Below are positions 43,462 to 52,308 of a DNA stretch of 64,000 nt, piece after piece. Source of the DNA: JBDZVM01 sp040255675 (lineage in GTDB: Bacteria; Actinomycetota; Actinomycetes; Acidothermales; Acidothermaceae). The stretch spans positions 1 to 64,000 of the forward strand of contig JBDZVM010000003.1 of assembly GCA_040255675.1 (NCBI GenBank), written 5' to 3'. Made by a program: the position numbers and the translations under genes. Position 1 is the stretch's first letter; each line of letters starts with the position of its first letter. The notes below the pieces were generated by a model. The model made no database searches. It saw nothing but the letters and a program-made list of their open reading frames with translations, and was not told the origin of the DNA.

Positions 43462-44477
43462 GTGTGACCAGTCGCCAAGACCTCGACCGTCGCCAAGCGC
43501 TCGCCGATCCGATCGAGGCCTATCGACGCATGCGAGAGATTCGCACGTTCGAAGATCAGATCTCCGGCCTCTTCGCCCAAGGCCTTGTGCACGGCACGAC
43601 GCACACGTGCCAGGGCCAGGAGGCGTTAGACGTCGCTCTCGCGACAAGCCTGCGCATCGATGACGTCGTCGCCTGCACCTATCGTGGGCACGGCATCGCC
43701 TTAGCACTCGGCATGACGCCGGACAGCGTGCTCGGCGAAATTATGGGCCGCGAGACCGGTTGCGTCGGCGGCCTGGGCGGCTCGATGCACCTGTCCGATC
43801 TCGACGTCGGGCTGCTGCCAACCATGGCGATCGTCGGCGCCGGTTTTCCGGTGGCAGCCGGCGTCGCGCTCGCGTTCCAAACTCGCGGGGAGGACCGCGT
43901 CGCCGTATGCGTGGCAGGCGACGGCGCGACGAATATCGGTGCATTCCACGAGGGCCTGAACCTCGCGGCCATATGGAAGCTGCCCGTTGTGTTCGTGATC
44001 GACAACAACCTTTATGGCGAATACAGCCGAATCAACCTGACGACGCCGGTCGAAGACCTCGCGGTGCGCGCGACGTCGTACGGCATGCCCGGCGAGAGCG
44101 TCGATGGCATGGACCTCGACACGATTTCTGAGGCGGTGCGCCGTCATGTGCGTCGCGCGCGAGATGGCGAAGGGCCGTCGCTGCTCGTCGCCAACACCTA
44201 CCGCTTTGCGGGGCATTCTCGCGCCGACAAGGCCTCCTATCGTCCCGCGGGCGAAGCAGAGCAATGGCGGTTACGCGATCCGGTGGTTTTGCGACGCAAG
44301 GCGCTCGTCGATTCCGGAGTCGCCAGCGCGGCCGATCTGGATGAGATCGATCGGCAAGTCGAGGAGCAGATTCAAGAGATCGTGCGTCGCACGAGCGCGG
44401 CGTCTGAGCCGCCTGTCCAGGCGATGTTTCGCAACGTGTGGGCGCCTGAGCTCAAGCTGGCGGGAGGTGCTCGGTGA
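43458..44477 (+). CDS. 2-oxoacid dehydrogenase E1, alpha subunit
   Basis: 339 residues from the ATG at 43458 (overlap ATGA with the beta gene). The cofactor motif is GDGATNIGAF (155-164) ending in NN (183-184). RGHG (76-79) and GGLGGSMHL (104-112) are E1 alpha hallmarks. IVGAGFPVAAGVALAF and the late TYRFAGHSRADKASYRP contain the phosphorylation-loop-equivalent region. The overall pattern is nearest to AcoA-like enzymes. It heterotetramerises with the beta subunit and would decarboxylate a 2-oxo acid and pass the acyl group to a lipoyl domain, here encoded by the next gene, which overlaps by 4 bp. Confidence 0.86.
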   Translation: MSVTSRQDLDRRQALADPIEAYRRMREIRTFEDQISGLFAQGLVHGTTHTCQGQEALDVALATSLRIDDVVACTYRGHGIALALGMTPDSVLGEIMGRETGCVGGLGGSMHLSDLDVGLLPTMAIVGAGFPVAAGVALAFQTRGEDRVAVCVAGDGATNIGAFHEGLNLAAIWKLPVVFVIDNNLYGEYSRINLTTPVEDLAVRATSYGMPGESVDGMDLDTISEAVRRHVRRARDGEGPSLLVANTYRFAGHSRADKASYRPAGEAEQWRLRDPVVLRRKALVDSGVASAADLDEIDRQVEEQIQEIVRRTSAASEPPVQAMFRNVWAPELKLAGGAR

Positions 44478-44716
44478 CGCGAACGCAGGTCACCCTGCCA
44501 AGACTCGCCGAGACTGTCGACGAAGTCGTCATCAGCGAATGGCTGGTCGACATCGGCGAGGCTGTCGACATCGGCACTGCCTTGTTGATGGCGGAGACCG
44601 ACAAGGCTGTTGTGGAGGTGCCGTCACCGGTAGCCGGCACGCTCGTCGAGCAATGCGTCGCGAACGAGGACGAGGTCACCACCGGCACGGTCATCGCCGT
44701 CATTGAGCACCCATGA
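44474..44716 (+). CDS. Stand-alone lipoyl-domain protein
   Basis: An 80-residue protein consisting only of a biotinyl/lipoyl domain, with the lipoylation site K44 in ETDKA. Its start (GTG) overlaps the E1 alpha stop. In usual 2-oxoacid dehydrogenases this domain is the N-terminus of E2, followed by a subunit-binding and a large acyltransferase domain. Here a stop follows directly, and no acyltransferase (E2 core) or dihydrolipoamide dehydrogenase (E3) gene occurs in the window. The downstream 66 bp contain no frame continuing E2, so this is not a simple frameshift nearby. It may be used by the cell's other E2/E3 or pass an acyl group to another acceptor. Confidence 0.85.
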   Translation: MTRTQVTLPRLAETVDEVVISEWLVDIGEAVDIGTALLMAETDKAVVEVPSPVAGTLVEQCVANEDEVTTGTVIAVIEHP

Positions 44717-44782
44717 TGCCGCTGATCTGACGCTGCCCCTCTTAGCCCCGGTCTACGAAAACACCCGCAAGGAGCCCCCAGA

Positions 44783-45901
44783 ATGCCCGTGATCGAGTCG
44801 ATCGAAACCATCCCGCTGACCGTCCCGCTCAAGCATTTGTACGAGGGCAGCTATTACCGGATGCGGAATCGATGCACCATCATTACCCGCATCCGCACGT
44901 CCGACGGGATTGTAGGCGAGGCGTACAACGCAGACTCCGACGAGGAACAGCCGGAGATTCTGGACATCATCAACCGCGAAATCGCGCCCCTTGTGACGGG
45001 TCTTGACGTTCGATCGGTCGAGCGGTGCTGGGCCGCGATGCTGCCGGTCACCTTCGACCAGCTACGGGACCGGCGGTTGCCAATGCAGGCGATCGCCTGC
45101 GTCGACAGTGCGATCTGGGACGCGTATGGCAAATACGCCGGTCAGCCGCTGTGGCAGATGTGGGGCGGCTACCGCAGCAGCGTCCCGATGATTGGGATCG
45201 GCGGCTACTACGGCACGAGCGAGGCGGATCTCGAGAAGGAACTCGCGTTTTTCCAGGGCGAGCACGGCATGGTCGGCATGAAGTTCAAGATTGGCGGCAA
45301 GGCACCGGAGCTCGACGTCGAGCGACTTCGCAAAGCCCGCGCGATCGTAGGAGACGACTTCTTGTTCGTCGTCGACGCGAACCAGGGCTACACCGTGCGC
45401 GAGGCACTCGATTTCTTGTCGCGCATCGACGGCGAAATCGCCCTGCGGTGGTTCGAGGAACCTACACGATGGCATGCCGACTGGCGTGGCCTGCGCGACG
45501 TCCGGTTGCGCGGCAACGTCAATGTGGCGGCGGGACAGAGCGAGATTTCGCGCGTGGGCATGCGGGAGATGTTCGTCAACGGCGCGGTAGACGTCTGCAA
45601 CTACGACGCCTCGTGGGGCGGCGGACCGACGGAGTGGCGGCGGGTGGCCGCGCTGGCAGCCGCATTCGAGGTCGAACTCGCCCATCACGAGGAGGCGCAG
45701 GTGTCGTCGCACCTGCTTGCGTCCGTCCCGCACGGAACCTACGTGGAGGCTTTCTCCCCAACGCGCGACCCGATTTACTGGAACCTTCTCGCGAACCGCC
45801 CCAAGCTAGTCGATGGCCATCTTCCCCTGCCTACCGGCCCTGGGTTTGGCTGGGAGCTCGATGAGGATTTCATCGCGAAGTACCGCACCGATAAGGCATA
45901 G
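44783..45901 (+). CDS. Enolase-superfamily sugar-acid dehydratase (MR/MLE-like), paralog B
   Basis: 372 residues with capping domain and barrel. KFK (K167, K169), D198 in VDANQGY, E225-E226 in WFEEP, AGQSE (251-254), NYDASWGGGPTEWRR and AHHEEAQ mirror the enolase gene at 33760 residue by residue, so both belong to one subfamily and arose by duplication. It should dehydrate an aldonate to a 2-keto-3-deoxy acid or epimerise it. An AAGGAG site precedes the ATG. It lies 66 bp after the lipoyl gene. Confidence 0.82.
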   Translation: MPVIESIETIPLTVPLKHLYEGSYYRMRNRCTIITRIRTSDGIVGEAYNADSDEEQPEILDIINREIAPLVTGLDVRSVERCWAAMLPVTFDQLRDRRLPMQAIACVDSAIWDAYGKYAGQPLWQMWGGYRSSVPMIGIGGYYGTSEADLEKELAFFQGEHGMVGMKFKIGGKAPELDVERLRKARAIVGDDFLFVVDANQGYTVREALDFLSRIDGEIALRWFEEPTRWHADWRGLRDVRLRGNVNVAAGQSEISRVGMREMFVNGAVDVCNYDASWGGGPTEWRRVAALAAAFEVELAHHEEAQVSSHLLASVPHGTYVEAFSPTRDPIYWNLLANRPKLVDGHLPLPTGPGFGWELDEDFIAKYRTDKA

Positions 45902-45967
45902 ATTGGCGCGGCGTCGCCTCGACAGCGCACGACGCCAGCCGCCAGTAGAAAGTGCGAGAGGAGTGTC

Positions 45968-47950
45968 ATGACTGCTTCAGCGAATGTCGCGCGGCGCGGT
46001 CAGGCGTCCGCGGGTCTGCCGGTCACCGATCTGGTGGCCGGACCTTTGCGGGTCGAACTCGCGGGCACCGACCTACAGGCGGTCCGCTGGGGCGGTACCG
46101 AGGTCGTGCAGCGGATTTACATGGCGGTGCGCGATGTGCCCTGGAACACGATCCTGGGCACCGTGCTCGAGCGAGAGGTCGTGCAAGGCGAGGGCCGGTT
46201 TCGCGTGACGTTTCGGCAGTGTCACGCGTACGACGACATCGACGTGGAGTGGAATGGCGTCATCGAAGGTACGGCTGCCGGCGAACTTGTGTACGAGATG
46301 CGGGCCAAGGCAAAACGTGATTTCCGTTATTCCAAGATTGGGCTGAACATCCATCACGGCCTCGACGAATATCGTGGTCGCACATTCCGCGCGCGGACCG
46401 AGTCAGGCGAGCTCGCGGGCCGGCTGTCCGAGGAGATCGAGCCGCAACTGGTTCGCGACGGCAGCTTGACCGCGATGTTCGACCACTTCGACGCGATTGC
46501 GTTCGACATCGACGGCACGACTGCGGAGTTCACATTCGATGGCGACCGGTTCGAGACACAAGACCACCGCAACTGGTCAGACGCCAACTACAAGACGTAC
46601 GGCACGCCACTTTCTTTCGGCTTTCCCCGAGACATCAAGGCCGGAGAGCAACTATGGCAGCGGATGACGCTCCGACTTACGGGCAAGGGCCGCGAGCAGA
46701 AGCCTGACGACGTCGTTCGGCTGAGCTTGGTCGACAAGGGCGCCGGGCTGCCGCGCATAGGCCACAACGTCACTCGACACCCCGCTGCGAAGGATCAACC
46801 GTCGGCTGCGGTAATGGCGGTCGCGCGACCGGATTTTGTGCGGCTTGAGATAGGGCCGGGCGACGACGTCGGCGGCAAGCTCGCCGACGTGCGGGCGCTG
46901 GTCGAACGCCTTCGGTGCCGGATCGAACTTGTCGCCTCGATCGATGCCCAGCAGGCGGACGCCGCCGTCGCCCAACTCGTCGATGCTGTCGCGAAAAAGC
47001 ACGACGATATCGCGCGGATAGTCGTCCTCGCCGCCAGTGCCGGGTTCAGCGAGTTCAAGACGGCGACGCCGCCCGCGCTACCGCAAGCGGCGTCTGCCGC
47101 ATTGCGCGAGCGCGGTGTCGACGTGCCGGTTTTCAGCGGCACAGAGCAATTCTTCAACGAGCTCAATAGGGCGAGGCCAGACTACAGCGGCCTCGACGGC
47201 GTTGTGTTCTCGCTCAACCCCCAAGTCCACGCTTCGATCGACCGGGCGCTCATGCAAAACGCGGCGACAATCGTTGACATCGCCGCGTTCTGCCGACGTC
47301 TTTATCCGGGCGCGGAACTCTCGATTGGCCCGGTATACCTGCTCGGCCCGGGCGGGCCTTTCCCTGCTGGTCCACAGTTGCCGGGCGGCCCCCCGCAAGC
47401 TCTCGACGTCCGGCATACTGCCCTTTTCGGCGCGGCGTGGACCGTCGCGTTTTTGCAGGCCACGGTGCAAGCAGGACTAAAGAACGTCACCCTTTTCGAC
47501 CTCGTAGGCCCGCGCGGGCTCGCGGAGCGCAGCGATCCGGCACACCATCTCGCGGAGTTCCCGTCTGTACCTGGAGAGGGCTTTCCGCTCCTGTGGGTAC
47601 TGAAGAAACTGCGCGCCGAGCACCTCGCGGGCGGCAACGCGGTGTATGGTTCGGGTGGCCAAGACCGATGCGCGCTCGTCGGTGTGCGCGCGACGACGGG
47701 GTCACGCTTTCTCGTGGCGAACCTGCGTGACGAGGCCGCCGATATCCGTTTCGACGTCGAGGCAGACGCGGTGACGATTGAGGTGCTTGACGAAACCACC
47801 GCCGCCACGGTTGACGTGTTGGGAAATGACCACCCCGGTAATGGTGTGCAGCCCACAGCCGGCCGGACTCTTGCACTCCTGCTGCGGCCCTACGCCGTTG
47901 CCTGTATCGACATCGCACCCAGCTCGCAACCCAGCGGAGGCGTCGCATGA
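45968..47950 (+). CDS. Large ApnL-like protein, predicted D-apionate lactonase family
   Basis: 660 residues, cytoplasmic. The N-terminal half shows what I recall of the ApnL (D-apionate lactonase) family: VAGPLRVELAGTDLQAVRWGGTEVVQRIYMAVRD, then WNTILGTVLE, and later DQRNWTD-like QDHRNWSDANYKTYGTPLSFGFP (residues about 198-219). The C-terminal half (about 280-600) looks like a TIM-barrel glycosidase fold (VFSGTEQFFNELNRARPDYSGLDGVVFSLNPQVHA, LFDLVGPRGLAER). If correct, it opens a lactone of a branched or unusual aldonic acid. The assignment is from memory of the family and could be a paralog with a different lactone. Its stop overlaps the next enolase start in ATGA. Confidence 0.55.
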   Translation: MTASANVARRGQASAGLPVTDLVAGPLRVELAGTDLQAVRWGGTEVVQRIYMAVRDVPWNTILGTVLEREVVQGEGRFRVTFRQCHAYDDIDVEWNGVIEGTAAGELVYEMRAKAKRDFRYSKIGLNIHHGLDEYRGRTFRARTESGELAGRLSEEIEPQLVRDGSLTAMFDHFDAIAFDIDGTTAEFTFDGDRFETQDHRNWSDANYKTYGTPLSFGFPRDIKAGEQLWQRMTLRLTGKGREQKPDDVVRLSLVDKGAGLPRIGHNVTRHPAAKDQPSAAVMAVARPDFVRLEIGPGDDVGGKLADVRALVERLRCRIELVASIDAQQADAAVAQLVDAVAKKHDDIARIVVLAASAGFSEFKTATPPALPQAASAALRERGVDVPVFSGTEQFFNELNRARPDYSGLDGVVFSLNPQVHASIDRALMQNAATIVDIAAFCRRLYPGAELSIGPVYLLGPGGPFPAGPQLPGGPPQALDVRHTALFGAAWTVAFLQATVQAGLKNVTLFDLVGPRGLAERSDPAHHLAEFPSVPGEGFPLLWVLKKLRAEHLAGGNAVYGSGGQDRCALVGVRATTGSRFLVANLRDEAADIRFDVEADAVTIEVLDETTAATVDVLGNDHPGNGVQPTAGRTLALLLRPYAVACIDIAPSSQPSGGVA

Positions 47951-49071
47951 AAATCGCTCGCGTCGAGCCCATTCCCGTCGCGTATCCGGAGCCGAATGAC
48001 TTCAACGCGACCCGCTACCTGTGCCTAGTGAAGATAACGACCGACGAAGGGGTCGTCGGGTGGGGCGAGGCAATTACTCAATTCCCCGAGGCGAACCCAG
48101 CGGTAGCCGCCATAATCAACGGGATGGCGGAGACTATCATCGATCGCAGTCCGATAGACACAGAGGCCATCTGGCGCTCCCTCAAGGACCGTGCCTGGTG
48201 GTACGGATACGGCGGCGGCCTCGCGTCCAACGCGATCGCCGCAATCGACATCGCGCTGTGGGACATCAAGGGCAAGGCGCTTGGCGTAAGTGTCTGTGAG
48301 TTACTCGGCGGTGCCGTGCACGAAAGGCTTCCCGCGATCGCGTCGTCGCACGCGCACCACAGCTCAATCCCGGCGATGGCTGACGAAGCCCTCGAATGGA
48401 TGTCGACCGGCCTGCAGGGGATGAAGGTCGGCTTCGGCAAGCGGGGCGACGCTCGGCTTGGTTATGAGCACGACAGGGACGTCGAGTACGTGCGCGCCAT
48501 GCGCGAGGCCATCGGACCTGACAAATCCATCATGATCGATCTTGGCATTGCGATCAAATGGGACGTCACGACCGCCGTCAAGCGTGTACGAGCGTTCGAC
48601 GAATACGACGTCGACTGGGTCGAGGAGCCCTTGGGCGCATGGGATCCTGAGGGTTACGCGACTCTTCGGGCCAAGACCCAGACCCGCATCGCTTATGGCG
48701 AGAAGGAGTGGACGCTCGCGGGGTTCGAGCGCGTGCTGGCCACCGGAACGTGTGACGTCCTCGGCGTCGACCCTGGTCGGGCCGAAGGCATCACCGGATT
48801 CAAGAAGGTCACCGACCGAGTCGAGGCCTATGGCCGCCAAGCCAACGCACACGCCTGGTCGTCGGCGATCGTCTCCGCGGCCAGTCTGGCGATCAGCTTC
48901 GCTACGCCGGCTTGCAAGCTGTTCGAGTTGAAGCCGCTGCGCAATCCCATGCAGCATGACCTCGTGCCCGCACCAATCACTCACGTCGACGGATGGGTCT
49001 ACCCTCCGACGTCCGCGCCTGGCCTCGGGATCGATGTTGACGAGGCTGTAGTCGATCGGTACCGACAATGA
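47947..49071 (+). CDS. Enolase-superfamily protein C (MR/MLE-like, altered KxK motif)
   Basis: 374 residues, distinct from the other two enolases. Metal ligands are D198 in MIDLGI, E226 in WVEEPLGAW and E252 in AYGEKEW; D275 (GVDPGR) and H302 (NAHAWSS) form the Asp-His dyad of mandelate-racemase-type enzymes. The KxK motif on strand 2 reads K160-V-G162 (GMKVGFGKRGD), so the second Lys is missing or its role moved to K165. The C-terminal DGWVYPPTSAPGLGIDVDEA is typical of aldonate dehydratases. Its start overlaps the ApnL-like stop and its stop overlaps the LacI gene, so it is embedded in the operon. Confidence 0.8.
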   Translation: MKIARVEPIPVAYPEPNDFNATRYLCLVKITTDEGVVGWGEAITQFPEANPAVAAIINGMAETIIDRSPIDTEAIWRSLKDRAWWYGYGGGLASNAIAAIDIALWDIKGKALGVSVCELLGGAVHERLPAIASSHAHHSSIPAMADEALEWMSTGLQGMKVGFGKRGDARLGYEHDRDVEYVRAMREAIGPDKSIMIDLGIAIKWDVTTAVKRVRAFDEYDVDWVEEPLGAWDPEGYATLRAKTQTRIAYGEKEWTLAGFERVLATGTCDVLGVDPGRAEGITGFKKVTDRVEAYGRQANAHAWSSAIVSAASLAISFATPACKLFELKPLRNPMQHDLVPAPITHVDGWVYPPTSAPGLGIDVDEAVVDRYRQ

Positions 49072-50174
49072 GTGGCGGTCGCGGAGGCAAGAGTCGCGGT
49101 AGGCGACCAGACGATGGCACGCCGCCGTCCAGTGACCGTCCGCCCGTCACGATCAAAGACGTCGCGAAGCACGCGGGCGTCGCGCTCTCGAGTGTTTCGC
49201 GCGTGTTGTCCGGCCACCCTGACATCTCGGAGGCGATGCGACTCCGGGTCGAAAAGGCCGTCGCGGAGTTGGGTTACGAGCCAGACCTCGTCGCTCAATC
49301 TTTGCGCGGCGGGTCGACGCGCACGGTCGGTTTTTTATTGCGCGATATCTCCAACCCGCTCTTCGCCAACATCGCGAGGCGATGTGAGCAGGAGCTGCGC
49401 CGAGCCGGATATTCGATGATCCTGATGAATTCGGACGGTGCTGCCGATGTCGAGGCTGTCAACCTCACTGTGATGCGACGGCGGCGCGTCGACGGCGTCG
49501 TCGCGTCTCTCGTGTCCGAATCCTCGCCCGCCACCCGGCAAGCGTTGGCCGCGCTGCGTGTTCCGGTGGTCCTTGTCGACCGCGAGGTCGAGGGGTTTAC
49601 GTCCGGCGCGGTCCTATGCGATCACTACCACGGCGTGCGACGGGCAGTCGAAGAGTTGCTCATGCGCGGCTACCACCGCATCGCGCTCATCACTGGCGGC
49701 CTCGACGTCCGCTCGTCGCGCGAGCGCGTCCGCGGCTACAGTGACGCGTTCGCCGCCGCCGGCGTCCCGGTGAATAGAGATCTGATCCTCACTGGCGGTT
49801 TCGACATCGACTACGGCAAGACAGAAGTCATCCGTCTGTTTTCTCGATCGCAAGAAGCCACGGCGCTCGTCACCGGTGGAGTTGGCATCACGACCGGCGC
49901 GCTTCGCGCGCTGCGCCAATTGCGCCTCGAGGTCGGCCGCGACGTCGCGCTGGTCGCACTCGACGAATGGCCGATGTTCGACGTGCTAGCGCCCGATCTT
50001 TCGTCGGTCGCGCGCGACTCCGACGAGATGGGCACGGCCTCGGCATGGTTGCTACTCGACATGATCGACGGCGGGCAACCACGCACCGTCATGACCGACA
50101 CCGTGTTCACACCTCGGGCAAGTCTCGGCCGGGTACCTCCGGCTCGCAACGCCGCGGCGGTGCGTAAGCGGTGA
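49068..50174 (+). CDS. LacI-family transcriptional regulator
   Basis: 368 residues. A disordered basic N-terminal extension of about 26 residues precedes the helix-turn-helix VTIKDVAKHAGVALSSVSRVLSG (27-49) and hinge helix region (PDLVAQSLRGGSTRTVGFLL). The effector-binding domain has ISNPLFANIARRCEQELRRAGYSMILMNSDG, PVVLVDREVEG, HRIALITGG and VALVALDEWPMFDVL. It is coupled on both sides by 4-bp overlaps. It is the only regulator in the supercluster, and the LacI-type palindromes at 34949, 35147, 38341 and 38483 are its likely targets. If so, it represses its own operon through the promoter at 38452. The effector is probably a pathway intermediate. Confidence 0.88.
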   Translation: MSGGRGGKSRGRRPDDGTPPSSDRPPVTIKDVAKHAGVALSSVSRVLSGHPDISEAMRLRVEKAVAELGYEPDLVAQSLRGGSTRTVGFLLRDISNPLFANIARRCEQELRRAGYSMILMNSDGAADVEAVNLTVMRRRRVDGVVASLVSESSPATRQALAALRVPVVLVDREVEGFTSGAVLCDHYHGVRRAVEELLMRGYHRIALITGGLDVRSSRERVRGYSDAFAAAGVPVNRDLILTGGFDIDYGKTEVIRLFSRSQEATALVTGGVGITTGALRALRQLRLEVGRDVALVALDEWPMFDVLAPDLSSVARDSDEMGTASAWLLLDMIDGGQPRTVMTDTVFTPRASLGRVPPARNAAAVRKR

Positions 50175-51463
50175 CCGCGGACACACCGCCGGATCCGCTC
50201 CTCGAACGGCTGGTGGCACAAAGCGCACGTGTAGTCGAGCGTCAGGAAAGCCCGGACGACGCCACGCGAGTGTTGCTTGCCGACATGCTTGCGTGCGTCA
50301 CGGCTGCCCCCGAACGGGGCGTGCCCGTTGGCGGGGCGTTCCACTTCGCGGACGACGGAACGTGCGGCCGCGTCGCGGCCCTTGCGGTGCGCGCGCATTC
50401 TCGCGACCTAGACGACATTTTCTGGCCCGCGGGCACGCATATCGGCTCGATCGTGTGGCCAGTCGCGCTCGCGCTCGGTGCCGAAGTCGGGGCGCGCGGC
50501 GCGCAAATTCGGCGGGCGGCCCGGATGGGGTATCAAGTCGCCGGCGACACAGCCTTTTTGTTCGGACCCGCGCATGCGCGCAACTGGCATGCGACGGCGA
50601 CCGCCGGAACGGTTGGTTCCGCCGCTACCGCGGCGGTTCTCCTCGGCCTTGACGCCGACATGATGATCGCGGCGTGCGGACACGCGGCCGCGATGGCCGG
50701 CGGCGTAGGACAATCCGTCGCCGAACGCTCCGCCACAACGGCATTTCATCGCGCATCTGCGGCGATAACAGGAGTCTTAGCGGCCCGCTTCGCCACTACC
50801 GGAGCGGCGGCTCCCGCTCGCGTGCTCGAAGGACCGCGTGGGCTGCTGTCGTTGGTCGCACCTGACTCGCCTGGGTTGCCAGAATTTCCAGCTGACGTGC
50901 TTTCGACGACGTCCGTTCGACTCTTTCCCGTCAACGGCTTCAGCCAAGGCGCGGTCGCGCTGGCGACTGAGTTACGAAACAAATTCGAGAATGCGAGTGG
51001 CTCGCGCCAATCGCGAACTGCCGAGCCGCAATCGATCGTCGTCGAGGTGGCGGAACCGGTAGCGACCGCGACCGCGGGCGCGGTCGGCGGCGACTGGTGG
51101 GATCTGCGCGGGGCGACCGCCGCGGCCTGGACAAGCGGCGATCCGTTCCGCCTGGAACGCACGACGGATTCGCGGGCGTTACGAGAGAAAGTGCACGTCG
51201 TCGTCGCGGAGGCAGGCGATGTGCGCGCGACGCGTGTCGTCGTCCAAACTGCTGACGGCGAGCTAAGAGCTGAGCTCTCTCGCCCACCGGGCTATACCCC
51301 TGTTCACATCGATACGTTGCGGCAATTGCAACGTAAGTGGGCCGAACTCGGGGCCGCCGACCCGTTCCGACTCGCCGACCAGATTCTCGACGTCGGGATT
51401 GACGTGGCGGCACTCGAAGGATTCCTACGCGAGCCACAGACCGCATCGTCGGGGTCGGCATGA
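50171..51463 (+). CDS. MmgE/PrpD-family protein
   Basis: 430 residues of the MmgE/PrpD fold, which includes 2-methylcitrate dehydratase, cis-aconitate decarboxylase and iminodisuccinate epimerase. Typical segments: RVLLADMLACVTAA, AFHFADDGTCGRVAALAVRAHSRDLDDIFW, HIGSIVWPVALALGAEVGARGAQIRRAARMGYQVA, and GPRGLLSLV. The usual catalytic His/Lys stretch KPYPCC-like is replaced by LFPVNGFSQGAVALATEL, so the reaction may differ from PrpD. In Pseudomonas itaconate clusters a member of this family adjoins the CoA-transferase, hydratase and lyase genes, as here. Start GTG overlaps the LacI stop. Confidence 0.75.
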   Translation: MTADTPPDPLLERLVAQSARVVERQESPDDATRVLLADMLACVTAAPERGVPVGGAFHFADDGTCGRVAALAVRAHSRDLDDIFWPAGTHIGSIVWPVALALGAEVGARGAQIRRAARMGYQVAGDTAFLFGPAHARNWHATATAGTVGSAATAAVLLGLDADMMIAACGHAAAMAGGVGQSVAERSATTAFHRASAAITGVLAARFATTGAAAPARVLEGPRGLLSLVAPDSPGLPEFPADVLSTTSVRLFPVNGFSQGAVALATELRNKFENASGSRQSRTAEPQSIVVEVAEPVATATAGAVGGDWWDLRGATAAAWTSGDPFRLERTTDSRALREKVHVVVAEAGDVRATRVVVQTADGELRAELSRPPGYTPVHIDTLRQLQRKWAELGAADPFRLADQILDVGIDVAALEGFLREPQTASSGSA

Positions 51464-52239
51464 GTGGCTTCGGTGAACTGTTCCGCCTAGACGGCCAGAA
51501 CGCGATTGTGACCGGCGCGGCGAGCGGCCTGGGAAGGAGCCTCGCGCTCGGCTTGGCGGAGTATGGCGCGACGGTGCTCGCGTGGGATCTGAATGGCGAC
51601 GGCGCTGCTGACGCCGCTAGGGAAATCGTCGATCGAGGCGGATCCGCGGGAGCACGGCAATGCGATGTGGCCGATCCGGCGGCGGTGCGCGAGGCGGTTG
51701 CGGCGGAGGTCGAAGCGCACGGCGCGATCGACGTCCTGGTCACGTCCGCGGGGATCGGAATGCGCGCACCCGCGGAAGCGATGACAGACGAGCAATGGTC
51801 GCGTGTCTTGGACGTCAACCTCACCGGCACCTGGAGCTGCAGCCAGGCCGTGGGGCGGGCGATGATCGAACATAACGTCGCCGGGCGGATCGTGAACATT
51901 GCGTCCATTGCCGGCCTCGTCGGCCTGACGACAGGCAATGCCAATTACGCGGCCACAAAAGGCGGCGTCATCGCGCTCATGCGCACCTTGGCGATCGAGT
52001 GGGCGCCATTCGGGATTCGGGTCAACGCGATAGCGCCAACCCATTTCCGGACGCCGCTGATCGAAAAGGCGATCCACGACAATCCAGCGGTGCTGAACTA
52101 CTTTCTCGGCAACATTCCTCTCGGCCGGTTGGGTGAGCCTGCCGACATCGTCGGCCCGGGAGTGTTCCTTTGCTCGCGGGCGTCCGCAATGGTCACCGGG
52201 CATGTGCTCGTCGTCGACGGAGGCCATACCGCGCGATGA
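51460..52239 (+). CDS. SDR-family dehydrogenase B
   Basis: Short-chain dehydrogenase of 259 residues: TGAASGLGRSL (about 17-27), D in VLAWDLNGDG (NAD preference), QCDVAD, TSAGIG, catalytic Ser in NIASIAG, NYAATKGG for Tyr and Lys, and a C-terminal HVLVVDGGHTAR. The sequence is closest in pattern to gluconate/sorbose-type 3- or 5-dehydrogenases and 2-deoxy-D-gluconate dehydrogenases. It overlaps the MmgE/PrpD stop by 4 bp. It could oxidise a hydroxyl of a deoxy-sugar-acid intermediate. Confidence 0.82.
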   Translation: MSGFGELFRLDGQNAIVTGAASGLGRSLALGLAEYGATVLAWDLNGDGAADAAREIVDRGGSAGARQCDVADPAAVREAVAAEVEAHGAIDVLVTSAGIGMRAPAEAMTDEQWSRVLDVNLTGTWSCSQAVGRAMIEHNVAGRIVNIASIAGLVGLTTGNANYAATKGGVIALMRTLAIEWAPFGIRVNAIAPTHFRTPLIEKAIHDNPAVLNYFLGNIPLGRLGEPADIVGPGVFLCSRASAMVTGHVLVVDGGHTAR

Positions 52240-52308
52240 CCTGTGGCGCCGTGCGCGACCGGGCGCCGCGCGCCACCAACCCGCCAGTCAAGACCTGAAG
52301 GAGAAAAG

